Origin: VRUE01 sp045805805
GTDB lineage: Bacteria > Actinomycetota > Thermoleophilia > Solirubrobacterales > 70-9
Direction: 5' to 3'
Assembly (NCBI GenBank): GCA_045805805.1
Contig: JBJMKO010000044.1
Location: 32,782 to 96,781, forward strand
DNA length: 64,000 bases
Shown here: positions 1 through 9,286 of the stretch, in pieces
Position numbering within the stretch: the stretch's first letter is position 1
How the letters are laid out: each line of letters starts with the position of its first letter
Program-made: the position numbers and the translations under genes
Notes under the pieces: generated by a model
The model's database searches: none
The model's input: only the letters and a program-made list of their open reading frames with translations
What the model was told of the DNA's origin: nothing

Positions 1-1407
1 CTTCTCGACGATCGGGGTCTGCGCCATCCCTCTTTCCTCGAAGTACTCCCACTCCTCCTCGCCCAGCTCGGTCGAGGGCGGGTCGGCGTAGATCCACTCG
101 CGCATGATCCGGTGCCAGTTTCGTTTTGCCCGCAGCTGGCCGAGCACGGCGACGACGCCGATTTCCATCCGCCGCCCCATCAGCTCGTCGGCCGGCATCG
201 ACTCGCGCCGCATCAGGTCGTAGTACTCCGAGCGGGGGTCGTTGGTCGACTCGATGATCTTCATCACGCGGCGGGCGCTGATCTCGATCTCGCGGTCTTC
301 GACGAACCAGCCGCTCACCGCCAGCATGTGCTCGATCAGCCTTTCGGCGTCGAGCTTTGACGGGTTCTTGATGAAGCCGATCTCGTGCAGGGCATCGCGG
401 AAGGCCTCCGGGTCGTTGTGGAAGGCGGCGTCGATCGTCCGCTGCTCGAGCACGATCTGCTCGTGGCTGAGCTTCTTGGTCATGCCGAAGTCGAGGAAGG
501 CGACGCGGCCGTCCGCCATCAAGATGTAGTTGCCCGGGTGGGGGTCGGCGTTGAAGTGGCGCAGGTGGTAGATCGAGCCGAAGCTGCCCCGGAAGACGAT
601 CTCGCCGAAGCGGCTGCGCTCCTCGTCCGGCAGCTCCTTGACCTGCTCGAATTTGAGTCCCTCGACCAGCTCGGTGACCAGCACCCGGCGCCGCGAGAGC
701 CGCGTGATCACGTCCGGCACGTAGATGAAGGGGTGGTCGCGGTAGGCGCGCGAGAAGCTGCGCTGGTTCTGCGCCTCGTACTCGTAGTCGAGCTCCTCCA
801 TCACCCGCTCGCGCAACTCCGCGGCGATCTCCTTGGCGTCGAGGCCGGGGGCGAGGGCGCGGGCGAGGCGGACGATCGTGCCGGCGTTGCGCAGGTCGGC
901 GTCGAGCGCCTCGGCGATCCCCGGGTACTGGATCTTCACCGCCACCGCCCGCCCGTCGGGCAGCTCGGCGCGGTGCACCTGGCCGATCGAGGCGGCGGCG
1001 AAGGCCTCGGTCTCGATCTCGGCGAAGAGCTCGGAGAGCGGTTCGCCGTCGTACTCCTCCTCGAGCACCTTCACGACCTTCTCCCAGGGCATCGCTGGCG
1101 CCTCGGTGCGCAGCTTCGCCAGCTGCTCCTGGTAGATCTCGCGATACTCGTCGGGGATGAATTCGGTGTCGATGAAGGAGGCGAATTGGCCCAGCTTCAT
1201 CGCCGCGCCCTTCATCTGGCCGAGCGCGCCGACCATCTTCATCGCGGTCTCCAGGTGGCGCTGCTCCAGCCGCTCCTTGCCCTCCTCCTCGGAGCGGGCG
1301 ACGTTGGTCGCCTTGGTCCCGGCGTAGCGGGCGCCCTGCATGCCGACGATCGAGCCGAGCTTGGCGGAGCGCCGCAGCCTGCCCTTGGGAATCTTCTCGT
1401 CGGCCAC
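1..1407 (-). CDS. ABC1/UbiB-family atypical protein kinase (3' end outside window)
   Basis: Read leftward from a GTG at 1407; an in-frame TGA lies just upstream, so no longer start is possible. About 469 residues are visible and the C-terminus is cut by the window edge. Hallmarks of the ABC1/ADCK/UbiB fold are present in order: KxGQ-type motif (MKLGQFASF, about residue 70), Ala-rich loop AAASIGQVHRAEL (about 145) in place of a glycine-rich loop, the nucleotide-binding Lys in AVAVKIQYPG, the catalytic loop NADPHPGNY and metal-binding FLDFGM. Family members act in isoprenoid-quinone or lipid metabolism; the substrate cannot be read from sequence. Divergent from rplY, 118 bp away. Confidence 0.9.
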   Translation of the reverse strand, partial: MADEKIPKGRLRRSAKLGSIVGMQGARYAGTKATNVARSEEEGKERLEQRHLETAMKMVGALGQMKGAAMKLGQFASFIDTEFIPDEYREIYQEQLAKLRTEAPAMPWEKVVKVLEEEYDGEPLSELFAEIETEAFAAASIGQVHRAELPDGRAVAVKIQYPGIAEALDADLRNAGTIVRLARALAPGLDAKEIAAELRERVMEELDYEYEAQNQRSFSRAYRDHPFIYVPDVITRLSRRRVLVTELVEGLKFEQVKELPDEERSRFGEIVFRGSFGSIYHLRHFNADPHPGNYILMADGRVAFLDFGMTKKLSHEQIVLEQRTIDAAFHNDPEAFRDALHEIGFIKNPSKLDAERLIEHMLAVSGWFVEDREIEISARRVMKIIESTNDPRSEYYDLMRRESMPADELMGRRMEIGVVAVLGQLRAKRNWHRIMREWIYADPPSTELGEEEWEYFEERGMAQTPIVEK

Positions 1408-1525
1408 GCCCGAAGGGTGTCACAGGCTCGCTGACTGTGGGATCGACCGCGCTCGGGTGTGGTCGATCCCACGGTCAGCGCGAGGAGGTGGTCTTTCGTG
1501 CGGTTCTCTATGCTCTTCCGTCCGC

Positions 1526-2215
1526 ATGGCTCAGACCCGCGAAAAGCTCAAGGCAGTGCCTCGTACCGAGTTCGGCTCGAGGACGTCGCGCCGTCTCCGT
1601 CGCGAGGGACTCGTGCCGGGCGTCGTCTACAGCGGTGGCGCTGAGGCGCGTTCCTTCCAGGCGCCCGAACGCGACATCCGCGGCGTGCTTGCCGAAGGCG
1701 CCGCCCTCTTCGATCTCGAGATCGAGGGCGTCAAAGCGGTGCCGGTCGTGGTCAAGGAGCAGCAGCACCACCCGGTACGCGGCAGCCTCCAGCACATCGA
1801 CCTGCAGGAGGTGCGGCTCGACGAGGCGATCCAGGCCGAGGTCGCGGTCGAGCTCGAGGGCGCCGAGGTCGCGCCCGGCGTCAAGGGCGGCGGCGTGCTC
1901 GAGCATGTCACCCGCGAGGTCACCGTCGAAGCGCTTCCCACCGAGATTCCCGACCGCCTCGTCGCCGACGTCTCGGCGATGGAGATCAACGACACCCTGC
2001 AGCTCTCGGCGGTGGTCGTTCCCGAGGGCGTCACGCTGGTCGCCGACGATCCCGACGAGTTGACGATCGCCACCCTCTCGCCGCCGCGGGTTGAAGAAGT
2101 CGTCGAGGTCGAGGTCGAGGAGGAGGCCGAGCTGGTCGGCGAGGAGGGCGAGGCGCCCGCCGCCGAGGGCGAGGGCGAGGGCGGCGGCGATTCGGGCGAT
2201 TCCGGCGGGGAGTAG
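1526..2215 (+). CDS. rplY: 50S ribosomal protein L25 / general stress protein Ctc
   Basis: 229 residues. The N-terminal L25 domain binds 5S rRNA (start MAQTREKLKAVPR, then GSRTSRRLRREGLVPGVVYS, typical of the family). It is followed by the Ctc beta-domain and a very acidic Glu/Gly-rich tail of about 35 residues (EVVEVEVEEEAEL, then GEGEGGGDSGD). Long acidic tails are common in actinobacterial L25/Ctc. The stop codon is followed after 3 nt by pth, the widely conserved rplY-pth pairing, and the probable pth Shine-Dalgarno GGGGAG lies within the last codons. Confidence 0.95.
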   Translation: MAQTREKLKAVPRTEFGSRTSRRLRREGLVPGVVYSGGAEARSFQAPERDIRGVLAEGAALFDLEIEGVKAVPVVVKEQQHHPVRGSLQHIDLQEVRLDEAIQAEVAVELEGAEVAPGVKGGGVLEHVTREVTVEALPTEIPDRLVADVSAMEINDTLQLSAVVVPEGVTLVADDPDELTIATLSPPRVEEVVEVEVEEEAELVGEEGEAPAAEGEGEGGGDSGDSGGE

Positions 2216-2218
2216 CCC

Positions 2219-2833
2219 CTGTCCCTCTTTCGCCGCCGGGCCGAACGCGGCGAGGGCGAGCAGCAGGGCGACCGCATCCTGATCGTTGGCCTGGGCAATC
2301 CGGGCCGGCAGTACGAGGCAACCCGCCACAACGTCGGCTTCGAGATCGGCGCTGAGCTCTCGCGCCGCTGGGACCTGCCGCGGGCAAGGAAGAAGTTCGG
2401 CGGCCTGATCTCCGAAGGCCGCGCCGGCCCCGGTGGGCCAAGGGTGGCGATCCTGCTGCCGCAGACCTACATGAACGCTGTCGGCGACTCGGCCGGGCCG
2501 GCGCGCGGCTCGCTGAAGGCGCCGCTGGACCGCGTCGTCGTCGTCCACGACGAGATCGACCTTCCCTTCGGCGAGGTCCGGACACGCCTCGGCGGCGGCC
2601 TCGCCGGTCACAACGGCCTGAAGAGCCTCAAGCGCGGCTTCGGCGATGCCGAGTTCTGGCGCGTCCGCGTCGGCGTCGACCGTCCCGACTCGACCGACCC
2701 CGAGGTCGTCTCCTCCTACGTGCTTTCGCGCTTTGGTGAGCCGCGGGAGGAGGTCGTGACCCTGATCGAGAGCGCCGCGACCGAGACCGAGCGGCTGGTC
2801 GAGAGGCTGGACGAAATAGATTCCACGCCGTGA
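2219..2833 (+). CDS. pth: Peptidyl-tRNA hydrolase, probable CTG start
   Basis: About 204 residues. Recycles peptidyl-tRNA released by stalled ribosomes. Family motifs are all visible: GLGNPG with the substrate-binding Asn, YEATRHNVGF with the catalytic His, PQTYMNAVG, HDEIDLPFG with the catalytic Asp, and GHNGLKS. The coding frame is the same as rplY and begins only after the rplY stop. Between that stop and the GLGNPG motif there is no ATG, GTG or TTG, leaving CTG at 2219 (preceded by GGGGAG) as the best start; a later ATC/CTG near 2276-2279 would remove a non-conserved 20-residue leader. Overlaps the next gene by 4 nt (GTGA). Confidence 0.93.
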   Translation: MSLFRRRAERGEGEQQGDRILIVGLGNPGRQYEATRHNVGFEIGAELSRRWDLPRARKKFGGLISEGRAGPGGPRVAILLPQTYMNAVGDSAGPARGSLKAPLDRVVVVHDEIDLPFGEVRTRLGGGLAGHNGLKSLKRGFGDAEFWRVRVGVDRPDSTDPEVVSSYVLSRFGEPREEVVTLIESAATETERLVERLDEIDSTP

Positions 2834-3564
2834 GCGACGCGCCCGCGGTGACCAGCTACGAGGTGAGCGAGCAGGGCGTTGCCGTGCTGCGCTTGGACCG
2901 GCCCGGCTCGCGCAACGCGATCGACACCCAGATGCTGGTCGAGATGCTCGAGCATCTAGCGGTGGCGCGCGGGGACGATACGGTGCGGGTGCTCGTGGTC
3001 AGCTCCTCCGACCACATGGGCCTCTCGGCCGGCGCCGACGTCAAGGAGGAGCTCGACGACGAGGGCAAGGTCCGCCGCATGCAGCTCTTCGCCGACCTCT
3101 ACGACGGGATCGTCGCCTTTCCCAAGCCGACCGTCGCCGCCTGTCACGGCGACGTGGTCGGAGGCGGCGCCGAGATCGCGGTCGCCTGCGACATGCGCGT
3201 CGGCGGCTCCAACCTGCGCATGCGCTTCCCCGGGGCGGCGCTGGGAGTCCCGGTCGGCCCGGCCCGCTTGGTCACCCTCTGCGGCCTCGCGACTGCCAAG
3301 TACCTGTTGCTCTCCTCGCGCACGGTCGGCGCCGACGAGGCGCTGCGCCTCGGCCTGGTCAACCGCGTCGCCCCGGCCGCGGCGACCGAGGAGTCGGCGC
3401 TGCAGCTCGCCGCCGAGGTCGCCACACACCCGCCGGAGGCGGTCGCCCGGCTGAAGGCGATGCTGCATCAGTGGGACGACGTCGTCGGCCGCTCGACCAG
3501 CGAGGGAGTCGGCCAGGTCGAGTGGCAGCGCAACGGGCCGGGATTGCCGTTCACACGGCCGTAG
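2830..3564 (+). CDS. Enoyl-CoA hydratase/isomerase family protein
   Basis: 244 residues with a crotonase fold, starting at a GTG that overlaps the pth stop. Visible signatures: RLDRPGSRNAID (N-terminal motif), SAGADVKEEL (oxyanion-hole loop) and ACHGDVVGGGAEIAVACDM with the second oxyanion Gly. The usual catalytic Glu of hydratases (CPEAGxGLxP-type segment) is replaced by RFPGAALGVPVGPARL, so the exact reaction (hydratase, isomerase or thioesterase-like) is uncertain. Likely co-transcribed with rplY-pth. Confidence 0.85.
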   Translation: MSDAPAVTSYEVSEQGVAVLRLDRPGSRNAIDTQMLVEMLEHLAVARGDDTVRVLVVSSSDHMGLSAGADVKEELDDEGKVRRMQLFADLYDGIVAFPKPTVAACHGDVVGGGAEIAVACDMRVGGSNLRMRFPGAALGVPVGPARLVTLCGLATAKYLLLSSRTVGADEALRLGLVNRVAPAAATEESALQLAAEVATHPPEAVARLKAMLHQWDDVVGRSTSEGVGQVEWQRNGPGLPFTRP

Positions 3565-3650
3565 TAGTCGGTTTGGCCAGCCGAGCTTGTGCAGCCGCCG
3601 CTGCGCCGGATAGGGTCGCCACTGTCCGCCGTCTCGTCCCGGAGGTTTCC

Positions 3651-5882
3651 TTGAAGACTCTCTTGTCGGTCCTGTTCGCCGTCGGCTGCCTGCTCGCCGT
3701 GCCCGCCTTCGCCTCCGCCGCCACCTACACGGTGGACAGCATCGGCGACCAGGCCGACGAAACGCTCGGCGACGAAGAATGCGAAACCTCGGCTAACACC
3801 TGCACGCTGCGGGCCGCGATCGAAGAGGCGAACGAATCCGTCGGCACCGCCGACGCGATCGGCTTCGAAAGCACAGTTTTCGAAGGCCAGCTCGCCGACA
3901 CGATCACGCTTGGCAGCCTCCTGCCTGAGATCGAAGACCAGGCCAGTGTCGAAGGCGGCTCCTGCACCACCCAGGCCGGGCCGCAGGGCCCTTGTGTCGG
4001 GGTCCAAGCTACCGGGCTCAGCTACGGGCTTAGCGCCGAAGACGTGGAAGGGGTGACGATCGAAGGCGTGGCAGTCACCGGAGCAACGACCGGGATCCGG
4101 GCGATCAACGAAGCCGAGGAGCTGACCGTCCGCGGCTCCTGGCTCGGGGTGAAGCTCGACGGCACCAACGGCTCGGGCGCCAACACCGGCATCTGGCTCG
4201 ATCCCGGCTCCGACGAAGCGACGATTGGCGGCCCCGAAGCAAGCCAACGCAACGTGATCGTCAACAGCGCCGCGGAGGGCCTCGACATCGAAGGTGCCAG
4301 CGAAGCGGTGGTGCGCGGCAACTACTTCGGCGTCAAGCCGGACGGTAAAACCCAGGCGGCCAACGGCAAGGACATCGAGATCACCGACACCTTCTCCTTC
4401 GAAGCGATCGAAAACGAGGTCGGCGCGACCGTCGCCTCCGGAGTCGCCCCGTGCGACGGCGGCTGCAACGTGATCTCCGGCGCCACCTTCGCCGGCATCG
4501 ACCTGCAGGGCAATGGTGGCAACGAGGAACCCGCCACCGGCCCGACGACGGTCCACGGCAACTACGTTGGGCTCAGCGCCGACGGCACCAAAACGATCGC
4601 CAACGCCAGCTACGGCGTCTACGTCGGCAAATCCACGAGTGCGCTGATCGGCGGAGCCGAAAACGCCGACGCCAACTTCATCGCCGGGAGCTCGGAAGGA
4701 ATCGCCGCCGAAAACGCCGAAGGCTTCCAGGCAATCGGCAACGTGATCGGCTCCGGCGCGGCCGGGGCGGAAATCACGGCCCCGGGGATCGGGGTGTTCG
4801 TGATCAACACCAACAACGCGAACCCGGTCGCCGTTTCCCAGAATGTCTTCGCAATGGACGGGGGCGTCGCGGTCGAAGCGCGCTTCGGCGGCACCGAAAT
4901 CGTCGGCAATTTCATCGAAGGTGCCGAATTCGGAGTCTGGACCAAAGCTGGCCCGAACGCGGCGGGCGGCAACCTGATCGAAGGAAACGTGATCGGCGAA
5001 TCCCTGGCCAACGGCATCTGGATCGAGGACGCCCAGAACGAAGTGCTAGGCAACGCCGTCTATCGGTCTGGCGAAGCGGGGATCCTGCTCGAACTCCCGG
5101 TCGCGCTCCTCTTCCCGACCGAAAACCTGATTGGCGGGAATACCTCCGCGAGCCAGAACAACATCAACGAAAGCGGTGGGCCCGCGATCGAGATCGTCGA
5201 TGAATCGGGTAACACCGAAGAAGACAGCTTCAACGAAGTGGGGCGCAACAAAGGGGCGAAAAACACCGGTCTCTTCATCGACCTGGTCGGCAACGCCAAC
5301 GCGGGCATCAAACCGCCCCAGATCGACAGCGCGAAACTCGGAAGCGCCAGCGGCAGCGGCGCCGAAGCGGGCGCCGACGTCCGCGTCTTCCGCAAGGCGA
5401 CGACCTCCTCCGGAGAGCTCGAATCTTTCCTCGGCGAAGCGACCGCCGACGGCAGCGGCAACTGGACCGTGACCTACACGGCGGCGATCCCCGGAGAAAC
5501 GCAGGTCGCGGCGACCCAGACCAGCGTCGAAGGTGGGACCTCCGAGCTCGCCTTCGCGAAAACCGAGCCGGGGCCGAAAACCGAAGGGGGCGGATCCGGA
5601 GGCGGCGGCTCGTCGTCCGACAGTACGCCGCCTCAGACCAAGATCACCAAGGGCCCCAAGGCCAAGACCCACGCGACCACGGCCAAGTTCAAGTTCTCCT
5701 CCACCGAGGCGGGCTCGACCTTCGAATGCAAGCTCGACAAGAAGCCGTTCAAGCGGTGCAAGTCGGCGAAGACGTACAAGAAGGTGAAGCCTGGCAAGCA
5801 CGTCTTCAAGGTGCGGGCGATCGACGCCGCGGGGAACGTCGACCCCAGTCCCGCGAAGAAGAAGTTCGAAGTTCTCGGTTAG
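3651..5882 (+). CDS. Secreted CSLREA-type right-handed beta-helix protein
   Basis: 743 residues from a TTG preceded by GGAGG at good spacing. Residues 1-23 form a signal peptide ending AFASA. A CSLREA-like entry motif follows (CTLRAAIEEANE, about residues 48-59), then many parallel beta-helix coils with repeated GNYFGV, GNVIG and GNFIEG turns (about 100-530), a Gly/Ser linker (GGGSGGGGSSSD) and a C-terminal Ig/FN3-like domain rich in Lys ending VRAIDAAGNVDPSP. Probably a cell-surface or extracellular polysaccharide-interacting protein. Codon use is split: the helix region prefers GAA/AAA whereas the C-terminal domain prefers GAG/AAG. Convergent with the next gene, overlapping it by 4 bp. Confidence 0.85.
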   Translation: MKTLLSVLFAVGCLLAVPAFASAATYTVDSIGDQADETLGDEECETSANTCTLRAAIEEANESVGTADAIGFESTVFEGQLADTITLGSLLPEIEDQASVEGGSCTTQAGPQGPCVGVQATGLSYGLSAEDVEGVTIEGVAVTGATTGIRAINEAEELTVRGSWLGVKLDGTNGSGANTGIWLDPGSDEATIGGPEASQRNVIVNSAAEGLDIEGASEAVVRGNYFGVKPDGKTQAANGKDIEITDTFSFEAIENEVGATVASGVAPCDGGCNVISGATFAGIDLQGNGGNEEPATGPTTVHGNYVGLSADGTKTIANASYGVYVGKSTSALIGGAENADANFIAGSSEGIAAENAEGFQAIGNVIGSGAAGAEITAPGIGVFVINTNNANPVAVSQNVFAMDGGVAVEARFGGTEIVGNFIEGAEFGVWTKAGPNAAGGNLIEGNVIGESLANGIWIEDAQNEVLGNAVYRSGEAGILLELPVALLFPTENLIGGNTSASQNNINESGGPAIEIVDESGNTEEDSFNEVGRNKGAKNTGLFIDLVGNANAGIKPPQIDSAKLGSASGSGAEAGADVRVFRKATTSSGELESFLGEATADGSGNWTVTYTAAIPGETQVAATQTSVEGGTSELAFAKTEPGPKTEGGGSGGGGSSSDSTPPQTKITKGPKAKTHATTAKFKFSSTEAGSTFECKLDKKPFKRCKSAKTYKKVKPGKHVFKVRAIDAAGNVDPSPAKKKFEVLG

Positions 5883-7747
5883 GGCACCTGTCCGGCCGGG
5901 GCCGTGGCGCCCTGCGCCTGAGCCGCCGCTTCGCCGACCCCGATCGCCATCGCCATGATCGAGACCTGGGGATTGACGCTCGGGCAGCTGGGCAGGATCG
6001 AGCCGTCGGCGACCCAGACGCCGTCGACTCCGCGCAGGCGGCCTTCGGGGTCGACCGGATGGCGGGCCGGGTCCGAGCCGGCGGCGACGCTGCCGGTGGG
6101 GTGGAAGGCCGCCAGCCGCAGGCGGCTGACGTCGACGTGCTCCAGTGCCGCCTCGATCTCCTCCTCGCCGCGGACCGGAGGCGTTCCCCCGCCCAGCTCG
6201 ACCTCGCGGGCGCCGGCGGCGAGCATCACCCGTGCCATCGCCCCTGTCGCGGTGACCAGTCGCCGCCCGTCCTCGCGGGTGAGGCTGTAGGCGACCAGCG
6301 GCCAGCGTGAGCCCAGCACCCGCCCGGAGGGGGAGTCGCCGATCATCGCGCCCAGCGTCGCCGTGTTCGCCGCCTGCTCGAGGCGGCTCTGCAGGTGGGT
6401 GCCGTAGCCGGGGGCAGAGACCGCGCCCATCCCGGGCGGGGTCGAGGTTGCCTCGATCAGGATCCCCTCGCGCTGGTGCAGCTCTTCGATCCCGACGCTC
6501 TGCATGACGCCGCTCCACGGCACCACCTCCTCCTCGAAGGAAGCGGTAATCCCGGTGGCGGGGTGGATCGAGAGGCCGCGGCCGACGCGCCGGTGGCCGC
6601 CGAGGCCGCTGCGCCGCAAGAGCGGCGGTGTGCCGATCGCGCCCGCGGCGACGATCACCATCGGCGCCGAGATCCGCACCTCGGTCCCGTCGGCGCCGCG
6701 GGCCTCGATCCCCGTGGCCCGGCCGCGCTCGGTTGCGACCCGCGTCACGCTCAGCCCCGAGACGATCCTGGCGCCGGCCTCGCCGGCCTGCGGCAGGGCG
6801 TTGAGGTGGACGCCGCCCTTGGCGTTGTTGGGGCAGCCGATCGCGCACTGGCAGGCGCCGCGGCAGCCGGGCGCGTTGCGGCGCAGCGGTGCCGCCTTCC
6901 AGTCGAGCGCGGCAGCGCCCTCGAGCGCGAGTTCTCCGTTGCGTCCCAGCACCTCCATCGGCGCCGGCGCGACCCCGATCGTCGCTTCGACGTCGGCGAC
7001 CCTGGGGCCGAGCAGCTCGAGGTCGGCGAGGGCGAGTCCGTGGCGCTCGTGCCAGCCCTTCGCCACCGGCGTGGGAGGGCGGTAGCAGGTACCTGAGTTG
7101 ATCACGGTCGTGCCACCGATCGCCCGGCCCAGCGGCAGCGGGATCGAGGGCCTGCCGAAGGCCATCGTCGTGCCGCCGTCGCGGTAGAGCTGGGCGAAGC
7201 GGTCGAGCGGGTGGCTGGAACGGATCCGCTCGACCGTCCAGTGCTCGCCTTCCTCGACGATCACCGTGTCGAGCCCGGCGCGGGCCAGGGCGCGGGCGGC
7301 GAAGGCGCCTCCGGCGCCCGAGCCGACGACGATGACGTCGCAGTGCGACGCCTGCGGCCACTCGGCCGCCGGGATCACGTCGAGCACCGGGTCGGGACGG
7401 GAAGGCTCGTGGCGGGAGCCGATGACGGCGATCTCCCCGGCAAAGGAGTCGGCGCCGTGCGCCAGCATCACGACCGACTTGACCGGGTCGATGACCGCCG
7501 CTCCGCCGTTCCGCGCTATCTGGTTGAGCAGCTCTTCGCGGCGGGCAGGGGGAAGCGAGCCCAGCCTGCGGCCAGTGCGGGCTAGGGAGAACGCCTCGAG
7601 CCCGACCAGGATGGCTCCCAGACCGGCCTGGGAGATCGCCGGCATCCGGCCAATCATCCGCCGCGCGACGGTCGCGATGCGCTCGGGATCTGGCCCCCCC
7701 GACTCTGGAGGCAGCAGCGCCGCTGCGAAGTCTCCGAGCGCGGACAT
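5879..7747 (-). CDS. GMC-family FAD-dependent oxidoreductase
   Basis: 622 residues; ATG at 7747 chosen because sequence upstream of MSALGDFAAALLPP is not protein-like. An N-terminal extension of about 130 residues precedes the Rossmann FAD motif VIVVGSGAGGAFAARAL. The GMC signature region follows (GGTTVINSGTCYRPP), a Cys cluster GCQCAIGCPNNAKGG, the second FAD segment VIVAAGAIGTPPLL, and the C-terminal ADGSILPSCPSVNPQ containing the usual active-site region. GMC enzymes oxidise alcohols; the Cys cluster and long N-terminus suit the cholesterol-oxidase/long-chain-alcohol-oxidase-like subgroup. Substrate unknown. Confidence 0.9.
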   Translation of the reverse strand: MSALGDFAAALLPPESGGPDPERIATVARRMIGRMPAISQAGLGAILVGLEAFSLARTGRRLGSLPPARREELLNQIARNGGAAVIDPVKSVVMLAHGADSFAGEIAVIGSRHEPSRPDPVLDVIPAAEWPQASHCDVIVVGSGAGGAFAARALARAGLDTVIVEEGEHWTVERIRSSHPLDRFAQLYRDGGTTMAFGRPSIPLPLGRAIGGTTVINSGTCYRPPTPVAKGWHERHGLALADLELLGPRVADVEATIGVAPAPMEVLGRNGELALEGAAALDWKAAPLRRNAPGCRGACQCAIGCPNNAKGGVHLNALPQAGEAGARIVSGLSVTRVATERGRATGIEARGADGTEVRISAPMVIVAAGAIGTPPLLRRSGLGGHRRVGRGLSIHPATGITASFEEEVVPWSGVMQSVGIEELHQREGILIEATSTPPGMGAVSAPGYGTHLQSRLEQAANTATLGAMIGDSPSGRVLGSRWPLVAYSLTREDGRRLVTATGAMARVMLAAGAREVELGGGTPPVRGEEEIEAALEHVDVSRLRLAAFHPTGSVAAGSDPARHPVDPEGRLRGVDGVWVADGSILPSCPSVNPQVSIMAMAIGVGEAAAQAQGATAPAGQVP

Positions 7748-7758
7748 GCAGGGGGATA

Positions 7759-8646
7759 CTAGGTTCCGGTCCAACTGGCGGCGTCGAGGACGGCGCCGCC
7801 CCGGAACCGCTCGGGGCTGCCGAGCACCTTCTCGGCGACCGCCGCACAGGGCGCGACCCAGACTCCATCGCGCTCGCGCGCGGTTGCAACTCGGTCGAGC
7901 AGGGCGACCAGGTTTTTGCTGCCGAGCCAGTCCAGCATCACCGGGTGCAGGACGATTGCCATGCATCCCCCTCGCTGCGCCAGCCCTTCGATCTCATTGG
8001 CGAGCGAGGCCAAGAAGGCGGGTGGGTCGACTGGGTCGGAAGACCCGGTCATCTGCTCGCGGGCGGCGCTGAGCGGCGGCAGCGTGCAGGCCGCGTCGAC
8101 GTGGCGCCACTGGAAGGGCAGCAGCGCGATCCCGTCCTCCTCGCCGGCTCCCGCACCCGCCGGAGAGCAGTAACGCAGGCCCGCCGCGCGCAGGACGCCG
8201 GTGCCTCCGGCGCCGAGCGAGCCGCCGGGCGGCCTCATTCCGGCGATCTCCAGCCCGAGGCTCTCGAAGGCCTCCCGGCCACGCGCCAGGTTCTCGGCCT
8301 GCTCGGCCGCGGTCAGATCTCCCCACTGCTCGTGGCGCCAGGCGTGGTAGGCCACCTCGTGGCCGCGGGCGGCGATTTCCCCCAGCAGCTCCGGGTAGAG
8401 CTCCGCGTTGAGCCCCTCGACGAAGAATGTCGCCGGCAGCTCGCGCTCCGCCAGCATCGCGAGGATCTCGGGCACCACCGTGAGCGCGGTGAAGTGGCGC
8501 CCCGGCTCGGCAGGAGCCGCGCCCGCCTCCAGCTCCGCGGCCTCGCCAAGGTTGTCGAAGGTCAGGCAAACCTCGCCGATGGGCCTCAAACCGGAGCCCG
8601 ACTCCGGTTTTAGGCCCCTCGGCGGCTTACGCGGGCGGGCGCCCAC
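7759..8646 (-). CDS. Polysaccharide deacetylase (NodB) family protein carrying an in-frame palindromic insert
   Basis: 295 residues from a GTG at 8646 that overlaps the stop of the upstream gene (TAGTG). NodB motifs: VCLTFDNLGEA (motif 1, with Asn where TFDD is usual), HAWRHEQW (HxxxH metal site) and GMRPPGGSLG (motif 3). Residues about 9-23 (RGLKPESGSGLRPIG) are encoded by palindromic element A1 and sit between the start codon and the catalytic domain. Members of this subgroup act on N-acetylated sugars or small amides; substrate unknown. Confidence 0.8.
   Translation of the reverse strand: MGARPRKPPRGLKPESGSGLRPIGEVCLTFDNLGEAAELEAGAAPAEPGRHFTALTVVPEILAMLAERELPATFFVEGLNAELYPELLGEIAARGHEVAYHAWRHEQWGDLTAAEQAENLARGREAFESLGLEIAGMRPPGGSLGAGGTGVLRAAGLRYCSPAGAGAGEEDGIALLPFQWRHVDAACTLPPLSAAREQMTGSSDPVDPPAFLASLANEIEGLAQRGGCMAIVLHPVMLDWLGSKNLVALLDRVATARERDGVWVAPCAAVAEKVLGSPERFRGGAVLDAASWTGT
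8576..8622. repeat. Family A palindromic element, copy A1
   Basis: 47-nt near-perfect palindrome with core ACCGGAGCCC/ACTCCGGTTTT inside the start of the deacetylase gene. Same family as the copies at 10313 and 17497. Read in frame on the minus strand it encodes GLKPESGSGLRPIG. It has a few substitutions relative to A2 and A3 (for example CTCAAA for CTAAAA), so it is the most diverged copy. Confidence 0.9.
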
Positions 8647-9170
8647 TATTCGCGCAGCGCCGGGCTCCAGCGCTGCGGCTCGTGCCGGGCCTGCTCTCGG
8701 GCCCAGCTGAAGTGGTGTCGCGCCGAGGCGAGCAGGATCGGGAAGTTGAGCAGACCGGCGCCGGCGTAGCGACGCGCGCCCGGCCGGTTCGCGTTGGGCA
8801 GGCTGACGACGCTGCTGAGGAGCCAGAACCAGAGCACGGCGTTGTAGGCGGGCAGCTGGTCCTCGCGAAGGCCCTCGGCTTCGTCGAGCATCGGCACGCC
8901 GCCGTGCAGGGACCACGGCCACGCCTTGAAGTGAACGGCCACGCCGGCCACCCCGATCCCTGCGCCGAACGCTGAGAGGCGCTGCGCACCTTCGCCTCGG
9001 CCGGCTGCGGCGGCGAGCATCAGCGGGAAGTAGGCGGACCAGAGGGCGACCGACCCGCGGCGGCCCAGAAACGGCTCGAAGACGAGGCCCACCCCGGCGC
9101 GGGTCTCGAAGGCGTTGTGGGCGAGCAGGCCGAGCGTCGAGCCGACCGCTGCGAGGCGTCTGAATCGCAT
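8646..9170 (-). CDS. Putative multi-pass membrane protein, function unknown
   Basis: 174 residues from ATG 9170. Hydrophobic stretches around LAAVGSTLGLLAHNAF, ALWSAYFPLMLAAAAG, GAGIGVAGVAVHF and AVLWFWLLSSVVSL suggest four membrane helices. No family recognised. Its stop overlaps the GTG of the deacetylase downstream, implying translational coupling. Divergent from mfd. Confidence 0.65.
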   Translation of the reverse strand: MRFRRLAAVGSTLGLLAHNAFETRAGVGLVFEPFLGRRGSVALWSAYFPLMLAAAAGRGEGAQRLSAFGAGIGVAGVAVHFKAWPWSLHGGVPMLDEAEGLREDQLPAYNAVLWFWLLSSVVSLPNANRPGARRYAGAGLLNFPILLASARHHFSWAREQARHEPQRWSPALRE

Positions 9171-9286
9171 CTCGTGCAGCCTAGCCGGGCGTGGCCTGGA
9201 GGCTGTCAGGAGAGGACGCAGGGAGCGTGGCGTGCTCTGCACGCGAGCGACCGAGGACGCCGCATGACAACCTGCGGGCCACGCCC

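Noticed and set aside
385..1434. Long plus-strand open frame (349 codons)
   Set aside because: Antisense shadow of the UbiB-type kinase gene, whose minus-strand frame has all family motifs.
5046..7889. 947-codon minus-strand open frame
   Set aside because: Arg/Pro-rich shadow overlapping the GMC oxidoreductase in another frame and the beta-helix gene; high-GC DNA gives long spurious frames.
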